This document shows, one piece after another, positions 9,075-18,366 of a stretch of 64,000 nt of DNA. The stretch is from JABDGZ01 sp964483785 (GTDB taxonomy: Bacteria; Omnitrophota; Gorgyraeia; Zapsychrales; Fredricksoniimonadaceae): positions 1 to 64,000 of the forward strand of contig CAZACW010000001.1 of the NCBI GenBank assembly GCA_964483785.1, read 5' to 3'. A program made the position numbers and the translations under genes. Under the pieces are notes generated by a model. It had not been told where the DNA came from. It saw only the letters and a program-made list of their open reading frames with translations, and made no database searches. Within the stretch, counting starts at the first letter, position 1. The number at the start of each line of letters is the position of its first letter.

Positions 9075-10673
9075 TCATCGTCCGTCGAATCTCCCGAAAT
9101 GGGGGAATTCTTGCGTGATGTCTATGCGCCAAACTGCGCGGTCTTTGAAATAAGCGCGCAAGGCTTGATTTTTTTCCTCACCCAAGTCCCTGGCCCATAC
9201 AATGGCGGCATGGCCGATGTCCGCCTCATTGAAGACCCATTCCCAATGGCAAAGGTGCCAGGCCGGATAATGGACCATGACCAAATGCCTGCCGCCCTGC
9301 TTTCTTAAGAACCTGGCCAATTGTTCCCTTGTGAAAATTTTAGGGGCCGCACTGTGGGCCGGCTGGATCACCGTCGCCAACGGATCATGGAATATTTGAG
9401 GCGGCAAAGGCTGAAGGTCAAGGATGAGCTGGGTCAGCATCAGGGCATACACCGTCCCCCTTCCCAGTCGCCATTGCCAAAACTGGACAGCTGCAAGGAC
9501 CCTCAATCCTTGGACCAGAAGCAAAATGACCAGGCAGGTCAAGGGGGCGTAATAATGGGCCCTGGCCCGGCAATAAGCGCAAGCCATCACCATGCCTACA
9601 AGCGCAAAAACCCCGGCGGTCCTGGCCAGCCGCTTGAAGTCCAACGGCCTTAGACAAAAACAGAGCAGGGCAGCCAGGCCTAAAGGATAGCCGAAATAAA
9701 AATGAAACATATAATCCAGGTCCCTGCCCAAATCCTCCCAAAAGCCTTCCCAGGTCCTCTTGTGTACAAAATAATTCTTGATCCATGTCTCTTCGTACTG
9801 GCGCATCTCCTCGAGATCAAGGCGAGGCATGGGCTTTAAGGGCTGCCAAATCAGCATCGGCACGCTGGAATACATGCGGGCGTAAGTCTGGTGCGGGAAA
9901 TCATAGGCTCGACCCGTGATGCGCTGATTATAAAATCCCATCAAAACGGTCATCGCCAGCAAGCTTAAAACAAACGTCACAAGGAGATCGGATTTTTTAA
10001 GGCAGTCATAAATATCATTTTTTCGAAATCGCCTGGCCCCTGCCCAAAGCCCTATCGGCAAACCTAATAATATCCCTTCCAAGGGACGTGTGATCAATAA
10101 AAGTCCGATGCCTAAACTAAAGACCAAAACATCCTGGGCTTTTTGGCCCCGGACCATCCTCGGCAAGGCCCCGAGCATCAAGGCGCCGCCCAAGGCTGCC
10201 GCTGCCCCGCCCCAAAAACTTTGGCTCCAATAAGTGAATATGCCGAATTGAATGGCCGCGATCAATCCCCCGACAAAAGCCCAGCGCGGGGGCACCCAGG
10301 CGTATAACATCCATACAATGGCCGCGCACATGCACGCGTCGCTGATCCACACGCCGAAGATGGGACTCTTGAATAAAATTTTTCCCAGCGCCAGAAAGAG
10401 CCCCTGGCCCGGCGGATACTTGGACATATACGAGGGCTTGATCAATTCCTGAAAGGTCTCAAAATGCTCCCAAAAAAGCGGCGTAGGATTGGTGATGCGG
10501 CCATGGGCAAAGGTATCTGCGGCCAGCAAATAACTGAATTCATCCTGCACCAGGGGCCTTGGCATCCCCCGATGCAAGGCCAGCTCCCAGCTGCCTAAGA
10601 ATGAAAGCAGCCCTATCAAAAGCATGGGGACGCATTTTTGCCGAAGGACACGCTGCAGCAAGTTCGGCATCAT
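9075..10673 (-). CDS. Polytopic GT-C glycosyltransferase-like protein
   Basis: The 532-residue polytopic protein carries the first-loop acidic motif LVQDEFSYLLAADTF (Asp44-Glu45) and the later KYPPGQGLFLALG, both typical of PMT/ArnT-like GT-C transferases in which the loop acid binds metal or activates the acceptor. These enzymes use polyprenyl-phosphate sugars at the periplasmic face. The start ATG at 10673 overlaps the upstream stop (ATGA), and the stop lies 1 nt before the SGNH gene start, so it is translated as part of the operon. Of the membrane transferases here it has the clearest catalytic-site signature. Confidence 0.88.
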   Translation of the reverse strand: MMPNLLQRVLRQKCVPMLLIGLLSFLGSWELALHRGMPRPLVQDEFSYLLAADTFAHGRITNPTPLFWEHFETFQELIKPSYMSKYPPGQGLFLALGKILFKSPIFGVWISDACMCAAIVWMLYAWVPPRWAFVGGLIAAIQFGIFTYWSQSFWGGAAAALGGALMLGALPRMVRGQKAQDVLVFSLGIGLLLITRPLEGILLGLPIGLWAGARRFRKNDIYDCLKKSDLLVTFVLSLLAMTVLMGFYNQRITGRAYDFPHQTYARMYSSVPMLIWQPLKPMPRLDLEEMRQYEETWIKNYFVHKRTWEGFWEDLGRDLDYMFHFYFGYPLGLAALLCFCLRPLDFKRLARTAGVFALVGMVMACAYCRARAHYYAPLTCLVILLLVQGLRVLAAVQFWQWRLGRGTVYALMLTQLILDLQPLPPQIFHDPLATVIQPAHSAAPKIFTREQLARFLRKQGGRHLVMVHYPAWHLCHWEWVFNEADIGHAAIVWARDLGEEKNQALRAYFKDRAVWRIDITQEFPHFGRFDGR

Positions 10674-12472
10674 GGGCCTTCCTCCAAGGGGAGACGTTTC
10701 AAAAGCATCACCTCGCTGTTTTCAGCCGGCCAGACCCGTTGGTAATGGGATAATATCCAGTCCCTGATCTTGAATGGATAAAGGGATTGGGAAGTATGCA
10801 CCGTCAACGGCCATTGGCGCTGGACCAAAAGCACATAATCCGGCCGGCTGCCTTGAACGGATTTCAGCAGGGCTTCCTGGCCGTAGGCAGAGATTTCCGA
10901 TGATTTAAAAATGAGGTACGGCGAGGGGCTGGGTCTTCTGGTCAAAAAATTCATCATGAGACCGTCGGGGAAAGCCAGGAAATTGGCGCGGGGCCCCATG
11001 ATTTTGTCCGAGACCTTCAAAAATTGCGTCAATCCTTTGATCACCGGATCAGACACCGTATTGCAAACAATGGTATCCGGTCCGGTCCGGACACGGTAAA
11101 ACCGGAATTGATACAAAGAGAGCGTTGCCTCCAGTCCAATATAGACCATGGCCAAAATCATAAGACCGCACAGAACCGGCATGAGCCTGGCCCCTGGAAA
11201 AACCCTCTGCAGATAGGACACAAACGGGCCTTGAAGAACGCCCGTGATCATCATGACCGCGGGCATGGCGTAGACAAACCCTTCGGTACTGATCTGCACC
11301 CGCAAGAGCACCTTAAAAAGCATCAGCAAGGCCCACAAGGCCATGGCCCATAGGGGCAGAAGACGGCGGATTTCACCTGCGGCCCGCCGATGGAGCCAAA
11401 GGACCCAGGAATAATATCCCAAGATCAGGACCAAGGCCAACGGCAAACATCTAAACAGGTCCCCAAATAAAAGCCGCATTTTAAAAAAGACGATCCACGC
11501 CAGGCCTGCTGCCGCGGCCAGGACCATCGGCACACCGGCCCAACGGCGACTGCTCTTGCATAGGAACATTTGACCCTTGCCAAAACAAAGAACGCAGATA
11601 AGCCCCAAGCTCCAGAAACCGGACATTTTGAACATGACCGCCATATTGTGCCAAGGATCATTGAATCCTGCCATATACTGGTAATATCCATTGCTGAAAA
11701 TTTCCTGCCACCGGCCGTTAGCGCCGAAAATGCTGGGCAAGACTTGGGGTAGAGGTATTTGAAAGGCAAAATAAAAAAAAGCCGCCCCCAAAGGCATGAG
11801 GAATCCTGCAGAGACCCATAGCAGCGCTTTGGCAGTCCTTGCTTTTGTCCATCCCTCTGTCCAAGCAAGGACCATCAAGCCAAGCAGCAAACTGAAACTT
11901 AAGGCCATAAAAATTTCAAAACGGCAGAGGGCTGTCAGCCCTATTAAAAATCCCAAGGCCCCCAATAAAACGGATTGACCGCTGCGGACATAAGCGCCAA
12001 ATACATCAAAGGCCCAATAAGAGAGGAACAAAGCGTAGGTCACGCTGTAGGTGTAGGGGCAAAGATAAGCAAAATTGCCCTGGTCCCAATAAGGGATGCC
12101 CTGGCGAAAGGCAAGGAGGCCCAAGAACACAACGCAAGCGTATAGGGCGGCCCGGTGCCCGCCGTGTTCTTTAAAAAATTTATACACCAAGGCCGTGAGC
12201 CCGGCGAGCAGAAGGACATTGAATTGGACCAGGGTCATGATGGACGTGCCGAAAATCTTAAAAAGCAAAGCATTCCAATAAGGCGGCAACGGTCCGAACA
12301 AAGACGCCATGTCCTTATAGAGGACCTGGCCGCACGTGATGCGCCAAGGCAGATACAGTTCCCTGCCGTAATCTTCGGCGATATTGAGCCACTTATGCCA
12401 GGACACCCTCAATAAGCCCTGGCCCATGACCAACAGGATCAGAGGATTGATCCATTTTGAATATCTGTCCAT
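10670..12472 (-). CDS. Polytopic GT-C-like membrane protein
   Basis: This 600-residue protein is a close paralogue of the next gene (12473-14242). Both share SWHKW, YGRE, PWRITCGQVLYKD, ASLFGPLPPY and CPY(T/S)YSVTYALFL, and near the C-terminus NFLTRR. An acidic pair (Asp34, Glu38) sits in the first periplasmic loop, as in GT-C enzymes. About a dozen membrane helices are followed by a short soluble C-terminal region. A sugar transferase using lipid-phosphate donors is the best guess. The start abuts the preceding stop exactly (12472/12473), and the stop overlaps the next gene by 4 nt. Confidence 0.85.
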   Translation of the reverse strand: MDRYSKWINPLILLVMGQGLLRVSWHKWLNIAEDYGRELYLPWRITCGQVLYKDMASLFGPLPPYWNALLFKIFGTSIMTLVQFNVLLLAGLTALVYKFFKEHGGHRAALYACVVFLGLLAFRQGIPYWDQGNFAYLCPYTYSVTYALFLSYWAFDVFGAYVRSGQSVLLGALGFLIGLTALCRFEIFMALSFSLLLGLMVLAWTEGWTKARTAKALLWVSAGFLMPLGAAFFYFAFQIPLPQVLPSIFGANGRWQEIFSNGYYQYMAGFNDPWHNMAVMFKMSGFWSLGLICVLCFGKGQMFLCKSSRRWAGVPMVLAAAAGLAWIVFFKMRLLFGDLFRCLPLALVLILGYYSWVLWLHRRAAGEIRRLLPLWAMALWALLMLFKVLLRVQISTEGFVYAMPAVMMITGVLQGPFVSYLQRVFPGARLMPVLCGLMILAMVYIGLEATLSLYQFRFYRVRTGPDTIVCNTVSDPVIKGLTQFLKVSDKIMGPRANFLAFPDGLMMNFLTRRPSPSPYLIFKSSEISAYGQEALLKSVQGSRPDYVLLVQRQWPLTVHTSQSLYPFKIRDWILSHYQRVWPAENSEVMLLKRLPLEEGP

Positions 12473-14242
12473 TTAATTGATTTTGAGCACGGTGATCATG
12501 CCCCTCCCAGGCGGCCGGGAAGACCATACAGGATGGTAGTGGGCCATGATCCATGCTCTGATCGTAACGGGATAATGATCAAAGGACGGCCCCCGGGTGC
12601 CGGGATAAACGACAGGCCGCCAACCGTCATTGGACAACACGATAAAGTCCGGTCTATGGTTTTGGAATGATGTTAAGATCCTTGATTCGCCGTACCTGAT
12701 CATCTCCGTCGGCTTAAAAACGGTGAAGGGCAGCGGGTTTAGCCTGCGCGTGAGAAAATTCAGCATGGCCCCGTCGGGAAAAGCCGTGAAATTGGCGTTT
12801 GGCCCCAGGACCCGGCCCGCCTTTTGGAGAAAATCGGCTATGAAGACCGTCTCCGGATGGAAATCCGCGTCCGCGATGATCTCATCCGGGCCGGAATGGA
12901 CCTTAAACTGACGGGCCGCGTAGACGTCCATGGAAGATTTCAAATCAACGGCTAAAATCAACAGGAACAAAAAAGAAATGGCCGCGGTGATGACGAGCCT
13001 CGCAGGCCCGGCCATGGACAAATGACGCGGCAGTATATCCTGAAAAAACACGATCATGACGATGACAGACGGCAAAGCGTAAAAAAACCCTTCTGAATCA
13101 GGATGGACATTCAGGAATATTTTTGACATCATCAAAAGGCCCCAAACCCCCAAGAGCCAAAGGGGCCATAGGGCCTTGGTGCTTGTGGCATCATGCCTTT
13201 TGTCCCAAATCATCCACGAACAATAACCCGTCATAAATAAGTCCAGTAAGGGCAGGCCCCGCCAAATGTCCCGTTCATGGCCGCCCAGGATCCAACTGCA
13301 GATTAGCATTAACACAGCAGCCCCAGCCAAAACTAATAAAACCCCTCTCAGGCGCCTGGATTTCTTTTGAAGAGTCTCTGCTCCTATCCCCAAGACTGTC
13401 ACACCAAGACATGCCAGCCCATAGCCGCAGGTCGATGTTGCCAGCATCCATGCGTTTTCCAAAGGGCGGTCTGTGCCCAGGACATATTGGTAATAGGGTA
13501 ATCTTAAAATATTTTGCCATCGGTGATTAAAACCTAATATGCTTTCCCAGACCGCGGCATGCGGCAATTGTGAAGAAAAATAAAAATAGGCCGCGCCTAC
13601 CGGCAGAAAAATACCTGTGAGAAGCCATGCCGCTTTCTTTAAGATGAGGGGCCAGTCAGGGCCTTGCAGCCAAGTTTTGAAGATGAGACCCAGGGCCAAG
13701 GCCGCCGCTAAAAAAAGAAAGATTTCAAATCGGCACAAGGCCGCCAAACCCATCAAGACGCCCAAAAGACCAAGCCGGCCATTTCGGCCGCTGCGCACAT
13801 AACAGCTGAAAGCACCGAGGGCACCGAGGCCCAGGAACAAGGCATAGGTCACGCTGTAGGAATACGGGCAGATGCAGCCAAAAAGCCCCTGCTCGCCTTT
13901 GTTTTGGCGCAAGACAAGCAAACACAGAAAAAAAATCGAAGACCATAACGCGCTTCTTCGTCCGACGTTGTCCAAAAGAAATTTATAAATGACGGCCGTC
14001 ACAAGGCCTATCAAAAAAATATTGAAACCGGCCAGGGCCATGATGGAAACGCCGCATATTTTGAATATCAGGGCATTGAGATAAGGCGGCAGAGGACCAA
14101 ATAAGGAAGCTATGTCTTTATAAAGCACCTGGCCGCAGGTGATGCGCCAGGGCGTGTAAACCTCCCGGCCGTAATTGAGGGAAAGATTCACCCATTTATG
14201 CCAGGACATTTTAAGCATCCAGCCGCCCATTAAGGTCAGCAT
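12473..14242 (-). CDS. Polytopic GT-C-like membrane protein, first gene of operon
   Basis: This 589-residue paralogue of 10670-12472 has the same YGREVYTPWRITCGQVLYKD loop and many membrane helices. The annotated ATG at 14242 has no Shine-Dalgarno sequence. The frame stays open for about 40 codons upstream with a basic stretch (RRKGRPKIKSKP) but offers no ATG, GTG or TTG. Alignment with the paralogue suggests that the true N-terminus may lie some 10-15 residues further upstream, so the start is uncertain. It is the promoter-proximal gene of the cluster and divergent from the arylsulfotransferase-like gene across a 126-nt region. Confidence 0.82.
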   Translation of the reverse strand: MLTLMGGWMLKMSWHKWVNLSLNYGREVYTPWRITCGQVLYKDIASLFGPLPPYLNALIFKICGVSIMALAGFNIFLIGLVTAVIYKFLLDNVGRRSALWSSIFFLCLLVLRQNKGEQGLFGCICPYSYSVTYALFLGLGALGAFSCYVRSGRNGRLGLLGVLMGLAALCRFEIFLFLAAALALGLIFKTWLQGPDWPLILKKAAWLLTGIFLPVGAAYFYFSSQLPHAAVWESILGFNHRWQNILRLPYYQYVLGTDRPLENAWMLATSTCGYGLACLGVTVLGIGAETLQKKSRRLRGVLLVLAGAAVLMLICSWILGGHERDIWRGLPLLDLFMTGYCSWMIWDKRHDATSTKALWPLWLLGVWGLLMMSKIFLNVHPDSEGFFYALPSVIVMIVFFQDILPRHLSMAGPARLVITAAISFLFLLILAVDLKSSMDVYAARQFKVHSGPDEIIADADFHPETVFIADFLQKAGRVLGPNANFTAFPDGAMLNFLTRRLNPLPFTVFKPTEMIRYGESRILTSFQNHRPDFIVLSNDGWRPVVYPGTRGPSFDHYPVTIRAWIMAHYHPVWSSRPPGRGMITVLKIN

Positions 14243-14368
14243 GAAGGAGTCAAAATATTCAGGCTTAAACGGGTTTTTGAAAGCGGGTTTGGATTTAATC
14301 TTCGGTCTTCCTTTCCGCCTAAGAACAATCCATTGACTAAAAAATTATTTTAATATACCATTCCTCAA
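14243..14368. promoter_or_regulatory. Divergent intergenic region
   Basis: 126 nt separate the glycan operon (minus) from the propeller genes (plus). AT-rich TAATATACC at 14351-14359 lies 9 nt before the ATG at 14369 and is a possible -10 with a very short leader. TTGACT at 14334 is too close for a normal spacing. Part of the region may encode the extended N-terminus of the minus-strand gene. Confidence 0.3.
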
Positions 14369-16930
14369 ATGCCTATCTTTAAATCCTTTTTGCCTCTTTT
14401 TTTCACGGTCTTCGGCCTTTGGATCTCTCCTTTTCTTCCCGCATCATTGGCCCAAGCCAATATGGACAGGGATTTGCCGCTTCTTCAGGTCCTCTCCGGT
14501 TTGGACCAGCATGTGCAATGGCTGCCCATGACCATGCCTTGGCATGAACCGGTGCGTTCCAAAAAAAAATATGATGACGGATATAATTTATTCGTGTCCG
14601 GCCATGCGCCTGAGGCTGATCTATTGGACATGGACGGCCATCTCCTGCATCGATGGCAATATCCCACCAGTGCCTTGCCCGGTGACAAGCGGTTCATGGT
14701 GGACTTCTGGATGAGGGCCAGGCTTTTGCCCGATGGAGACCTTTTGGCCATGGTCCCCCACGGCGGACTGCTCAAATTAGACCGGGATTCCCGTCTTGTA
14801 TGGTTTAAAAAAATCGTATGCCATCATGATTTCGATCTCGGTGCCGGCGGCGACATCTACACCCTGACCATCAAAAGCGCAAAATCAGACCAAAATCAAG
14901 ACATCACCGTGGATTCCATCGTCATCCTCTCCTCTCAAGGCCAAATCAAGAAAGAGATTTCCCTTTATGGTCTTTTCCAGCGTTACCCTGATCCCTCCTA
15001 CATCCGCCGCATCCAGGCCCTGGAACGGCAAAGGGGCATTTTTTATACGCAAAACGGCAGTCCAATTTCATTGAGCCCGCCGGGCGATGCCTTCCATGCC
15101 AATTCCATCCAGGTTTTGGACGGCCGGCAGGCCGCCAAGGTCCCGGCCTTTCAAAAAGGGAACATTTTAGTCAGCCTCCACCATCTGGGGCTTTTGATCG
15201 TCGTTGATCCCGGTCAGGAAAAAATCGTATGGCTCATGGACACCAAATTCTGGGAGCAGGGTCAAAATGACGCCCGGCTCCTTGAGAACGGCCATATCCT
15301 GCTTTTTGACAACCATTATACCCCGCAATCTTCCAGGGTCGTGGAATTCGACCCTTCCGTCCCTCAATTCCTATGGGCTTACGATGGAGGGAAGGCGCCC
15401 TTTCATTCTGTGATCGCCGGAGAGTGCCAGCGTCTGCCTAACGGCAACACCCTGATCGTAGATTCCACCCAAGGGCATGCCTTTGAAGTGACTGTGCAGG
15501 GGCAAATTGTTTGGGAATATTATAATCCACATCAGACCAATGTCCCTCGAAAACAAATTGCGATGGTTTTTCAAATGCAGCGCCTGCCATTGCATCCTTC
15601 CTTAAATTGGCTTAAAACAGACGCATTTCTCGATATCATCGCCAAGGCCAATCAGGAAGCCCAATGGGAGCCGTTTGTCGGTCAACAAGATATGACCCCA
15701 GCGCAAGCCGATCCTGCCCAGGAGCAAAGCTTGATCTCACTCTCCTACCTTCAAGCTTATGTGCCGACGGACAAGCGCAAAAACGTGGTCTTCTATGACA
15801 AAAAAGATGCCTATCCCGGCTACAATTTGATGGTCTCTTCTCACGCGCCTGAAGCGCTGCTGTTGGACATGAACGGCGCCATCGCACACCGCTGGCAATA
15901 CCCCTGCCGGTCCCTGCCCATGGACCAGCGTTATTGCGCCGGTTATTGGGACAGGGTCAGGCTCCTTAAAAACGGCGGGCTGCTGGCCATGCTGCCTTAC
16001 GGGGGCATGCTGAAAATGGACAAGGATTCCCGCCTGATCTGGTTTAAAGCCATGCTCTGCCACCATGACCTGGACTTAGACGGCAGCGGCAATATTTACA
16101 CCTTGACCGTCAAAAATGCGAAACCCGAAGATCCCTTGGGCATGAAAATCGATGCCGTCACGGTCCTTTCACCCGACGGAGTCATTCAAAAGGAGATTTC
16201 TCTGTATGACCTCTTCAAGAAATATCCAAACCCCTCCTATCTGGATGAAATCGACCGCTTGTCAGGGGCCCAAGGCCCCCTGACGGCCGTCAGCGGCGCC
16301 AAATTCAATATTTTCATTCCCGGCGATGTGTTCCATGGCAATGCCATCCAGGTCTTGGACGGCCGTTCATCCAGCCTGGACCCTGCCTTTCAAAAAGGAA
16401 ATGTATTGATCAGTATCCGCCATCTGGGCCTGATCATTGTCGTAGACCCCAGGCAGGAAAAAATCGTCAAGGTGATGGACAAGGCCTTTTGGAGCCAGGG
16501 CCAGCACTTTGCCAAGATGCTTGAGAACGGCCACATCCTGCTGTTCGACAACTTTTTTAAGGACAGGCTCTCCCGGGTGGTGGAATTTGACCCTTTTTCC
16601 AACGCCATGGTCTGGGACTATGCCGATGACAACGGCCCCTTCTTCTCCAGCATCATCGGCCAATCGTACCGCCTGCCCAACGGCAACACCCTGATCACGG
16701 AATCCACCCGCGGACATGCCTTTGAAGTCACCCCCCGGAAAAAAATTGTCTGGGATTTTTATAATCCGAACCAGATCGACGTCAACAGCAGGCCCTGGCC
16801 GGCCTATATCCAAATACGCAGGGCACAGACCACCAATATCTTGATCGCCGTCCTCTATCAAATGCAGCGCATTCCCCTGAATTCAGATTTGGATTGGCTG
16901 GTCAAAACCCCCACGGAGACATCGCCTTGA
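14369..16930 (+). CDS. Tandem arylsulfotransferase-like double beta-propeller
   Basis: The 853-residue protein has a Sec signal peptide (cleavage near residues 28-30, SLAQA) and two homologous halves, about residues 68-415 and 480-845. Each half contains YNL(F/M)VS.HAPEA, LLDM, CHHD, a GD.FH.N.IQVLDG segment, N.L.S..HLGL(L/I)IVVDP, NGHILLFDN, RVVEFDP and LPNGNTLI. This is the pattern of arylsulfotransferase (ASST/Arylsulfotran_2) propellers, whose histidine in the FH.N segment corresponds to an active-site His in the known periplasmic enzyme. ASSTs move sulfate between phenolic esters in the periplasm without PAPS. Whether these degenerate copies are enzymes or binding propellers is not clear. 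A third copy follows at once. Confidence 0.88.
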   Translation: MPIFKSFLPLFFTVFGLWISPFLPASLAQANMDRDLPLLQVLSGLDQHVQWLPMTMPWHEPVRSKKKYDDGYNLFVSGHAPEADLLDMDGHLLHRWQYPTSALPGDKRFMVDFWMRARLLPDGDLLAMVPHGGLLKLDRDSRLVWFKKIVCHHDFDLGAGGDIYTLTIKSAKSDQNQDITVDSIVILSSQGQIKKEISLYGLFQRYPDPSYIRRIQALERQRGIFYTQNGSPISLSPPGDAFHANSIQVLDGRQAAKVPAFQKGNILVSLHHLGLLIVVDPGQEKIVWLMDTKFWEQGQNDARLLENGHILLFDNHYTPQSSRVVEFDPSVPQFLWAYDGGKAPFHSVIAGECQRLPNGNTLIVDSTQGHAFEVTVQGQIVWEYYNPHQTNVPRKQIAMVFQMQRLPLHPSLNWLKTDAFLDIIAKANQEAQWEPFVGQQDMTPAQADPAQEQSLISLSYLQAYVPTDKRKNVVFYDKKDAYPGYNLMVSSHAPEALLLDMNGAIAHRWQYPCRSLPMDQRYCAGYWDRVRLLKNGGLLAMLPYGGMLKMDKDSRLIWFKAMLCHHDLDLDGSGNIYTLTVKNAKPEDPLGMKIDAVTVLSPDGVIQKEISLYDLFKKYPNPSYLDEIDRLSGAQGPLTAVSGAKFNIFIPGDVFHGNAIQVLDGRSSSLDPAFQKGNVLISIRHLGLIIVVDPRQEKIVKVMDKAFWSQGQHFAKMLENGHILLFDNFFKDRLSRVVEFDPFSNAMVWDYADDNGPFFSSIIGQSYRLPNGNTLITESTRGHAFEVTPRKKIVWDFYNPNQIDVNSRPWPAYIQIRRAQTTNILIAVLYQMQRIPLNSDLDWLVKTPTETSP

Positions 16931-18366
16931 GACCCTTGGTCCTGGTCTTTTATTGGTTTTGCCTCTTGGCATGGCCCTTCAGGGCGCCGGCGCAGGACAT
17001 CGTCGATAATTCGCCCGAAGACCTTGACCATATCGCCAGAAAATTCGACGCCCCCCGCTGGATGCCCTTAAGAACCAAGGAGCCAAATCATGATCCCGGG
17101 TCAAAAGCAGAAGACCTGGACAGCCTGCGGTCTCTGTCCTACCTTCAAGGTTATAACCCGCCTTCCCATTATCAAAATGTGACGATCTATGACCAACGCC
17201 AAGCGTATGACGGTTATAACCTTCTGGTCTCCGCGCACGCGCCCTGCGCGACCCTCATGGACATGAACGGCAGGACGCTCCACCAATGGTGTTTGCCCAC
17301 GAAAAAACTTGCCGTGGACCCGCATTATTGCAGCAATTACTGGGTCAGGGTGCGTCTGTTGAAAAACGGGGATTTGCTGGCCATGATCGATTTCGGCGGG
17401 CTTTTAAAATTGGACAAAAATTCCCATCTGTTATGGTTTCATAACATCATCTGCCATCATGATATGGACCTTTCGTCCGACGGGGACATCTATATCCTCA
17501 CCGCCGATATCCAGACCATCAACGGCAATGCCGATTTTAAAAACAACAACATCACCATCCTCTCGCCCGGGGGCCAAATCAAGCAGGTCCTGTCCTTACA
17601 TGATCTTTTCAGCCGGTACCCGGACCAGCGTTATATCAAACAAATCGACGCGTTAGCCATCAAACGCGTGTTCAATGCAGACCACGGCCGTAAAACCTTT
17701 TTTGTCGTTCCTGGAGATTCTTTCCATGCCAATTCCATTCAAATCTTAGACGGACGATGGGCCTGGAAATTCCCCGCCTTTCAAAAAGGCAATCTGCTCA
17801 TCACCATCCGCAGCATCGGGGTGATCATCTGCGTCGACCCCAGGACAAAAAAAATCGTATGGCTGATGGACCCGGTCTTATGGAGCAAGGGAGAACACGA
17901 TGCCAGGCTGCTGGACAACGGCCATATTTTAATTTTTGACAATTTTTACCGGTTTAATATGCAGGGCTATGACAGCCCCTGGAACACCAATCTCTCCCGC
18001 GTCGTGGAATTTGACCCCGCTTCCCAACACATCGTCTGGGATTATGCCCAGGAGAACGGCCCGTTTTTTTCCCTGATCTCGGGCCAGGCCTATCGCCTGC
18101 CCAACGGCAACACCCTGATCACGGAATCCACCAACGGGCATTCCATGGAAGTGACACCGGCTAAAACAATCGTTTGGGAATATTATAACCCCCACCAGGT
18201 TGATAAGAACAATGACCTGCTGCCGCCGCCCTTGCAGAAGCGCCCGTTGGGTGAATACCAGAAGCTGGTGGCCATGGTGTACCAAATGCAGCGCATTGAC
18301 AAAAATTTGGTGTCTGACTGGCTTATGGACCAAACAAAGGCGCCCCGTCAAAATCAAAAGACTTGA
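16927..18366 (+). CDS. Arylsulfotransferase-like beta-propeller protein
   Basis: This single-propeller relative of the preceding gene has about 479 residues and a signal peptide ending near RAPAQ. It shows YNLLVSAHAP, CHHDMDL, DSFHANSIQILDG, DPRTKKIVWLMD, NGHILIFDN and LPNGNTLITEST. I prefer the TTG at 16927: it overlaps the upstream stop as TTGA, has GGAG 8 nt upstream, and begins directly at the signal sequence. Another TTG at 16894 would add 11 residues. The 3' end overlaps the convergent phosphodiesterase-family gene by 44 nt. With the preceding gene it makes three propellers in one transcription unit, apparently from successive duplications. Confidence 0.86.
   Translation: MRPLVLVFYWFCLLAWPFRAPAQDIVDNSPEDLDHIARKFDAPRWMPLRTKEPNHDPGSKAEDLDSLRSLSYLQGYNPPSHYQNVTIYDQRQAYDGYNLLVSAHAPCATLMDMNGRTLHQWCLPTKKLAVDPHYCSNYWVRVRLLKNGDLLAMIDFGGLLKLDKNSHLLWFHNIICHHDMDLSSDGDIYILTADIQTINGNADFKNNNITILSPGGQIKQVLSLHDLFSRYPDQRYIKQIDALAIKRVFNADHGRKTFFVVPGDSFHANSIQILDGRWAWKFPAFQKGNLLITIRSIGVIICVDPRTKKIVWLMDPVLWSKGEHDARLLDNGHILIFDNFYRFNMQGYDSPWNTNLSRVVEFDPASQHIVWDYAQENGPFFSLISGQAYRLPNGNTLITESTNGHSMEVTPAKTIVWEYYNPHQVDKNNDLLPPPLQKRPLGEYQKLVAMVYQMQRIDKNLVSDWLMDQTKAPRQNQKT

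Noticed and set aside
14334..14356. TTGACT and TAATAT as a promoter for the propeller gene
   Set aside because: Only 11 nt separate the hexamers, too short for sigma-70.
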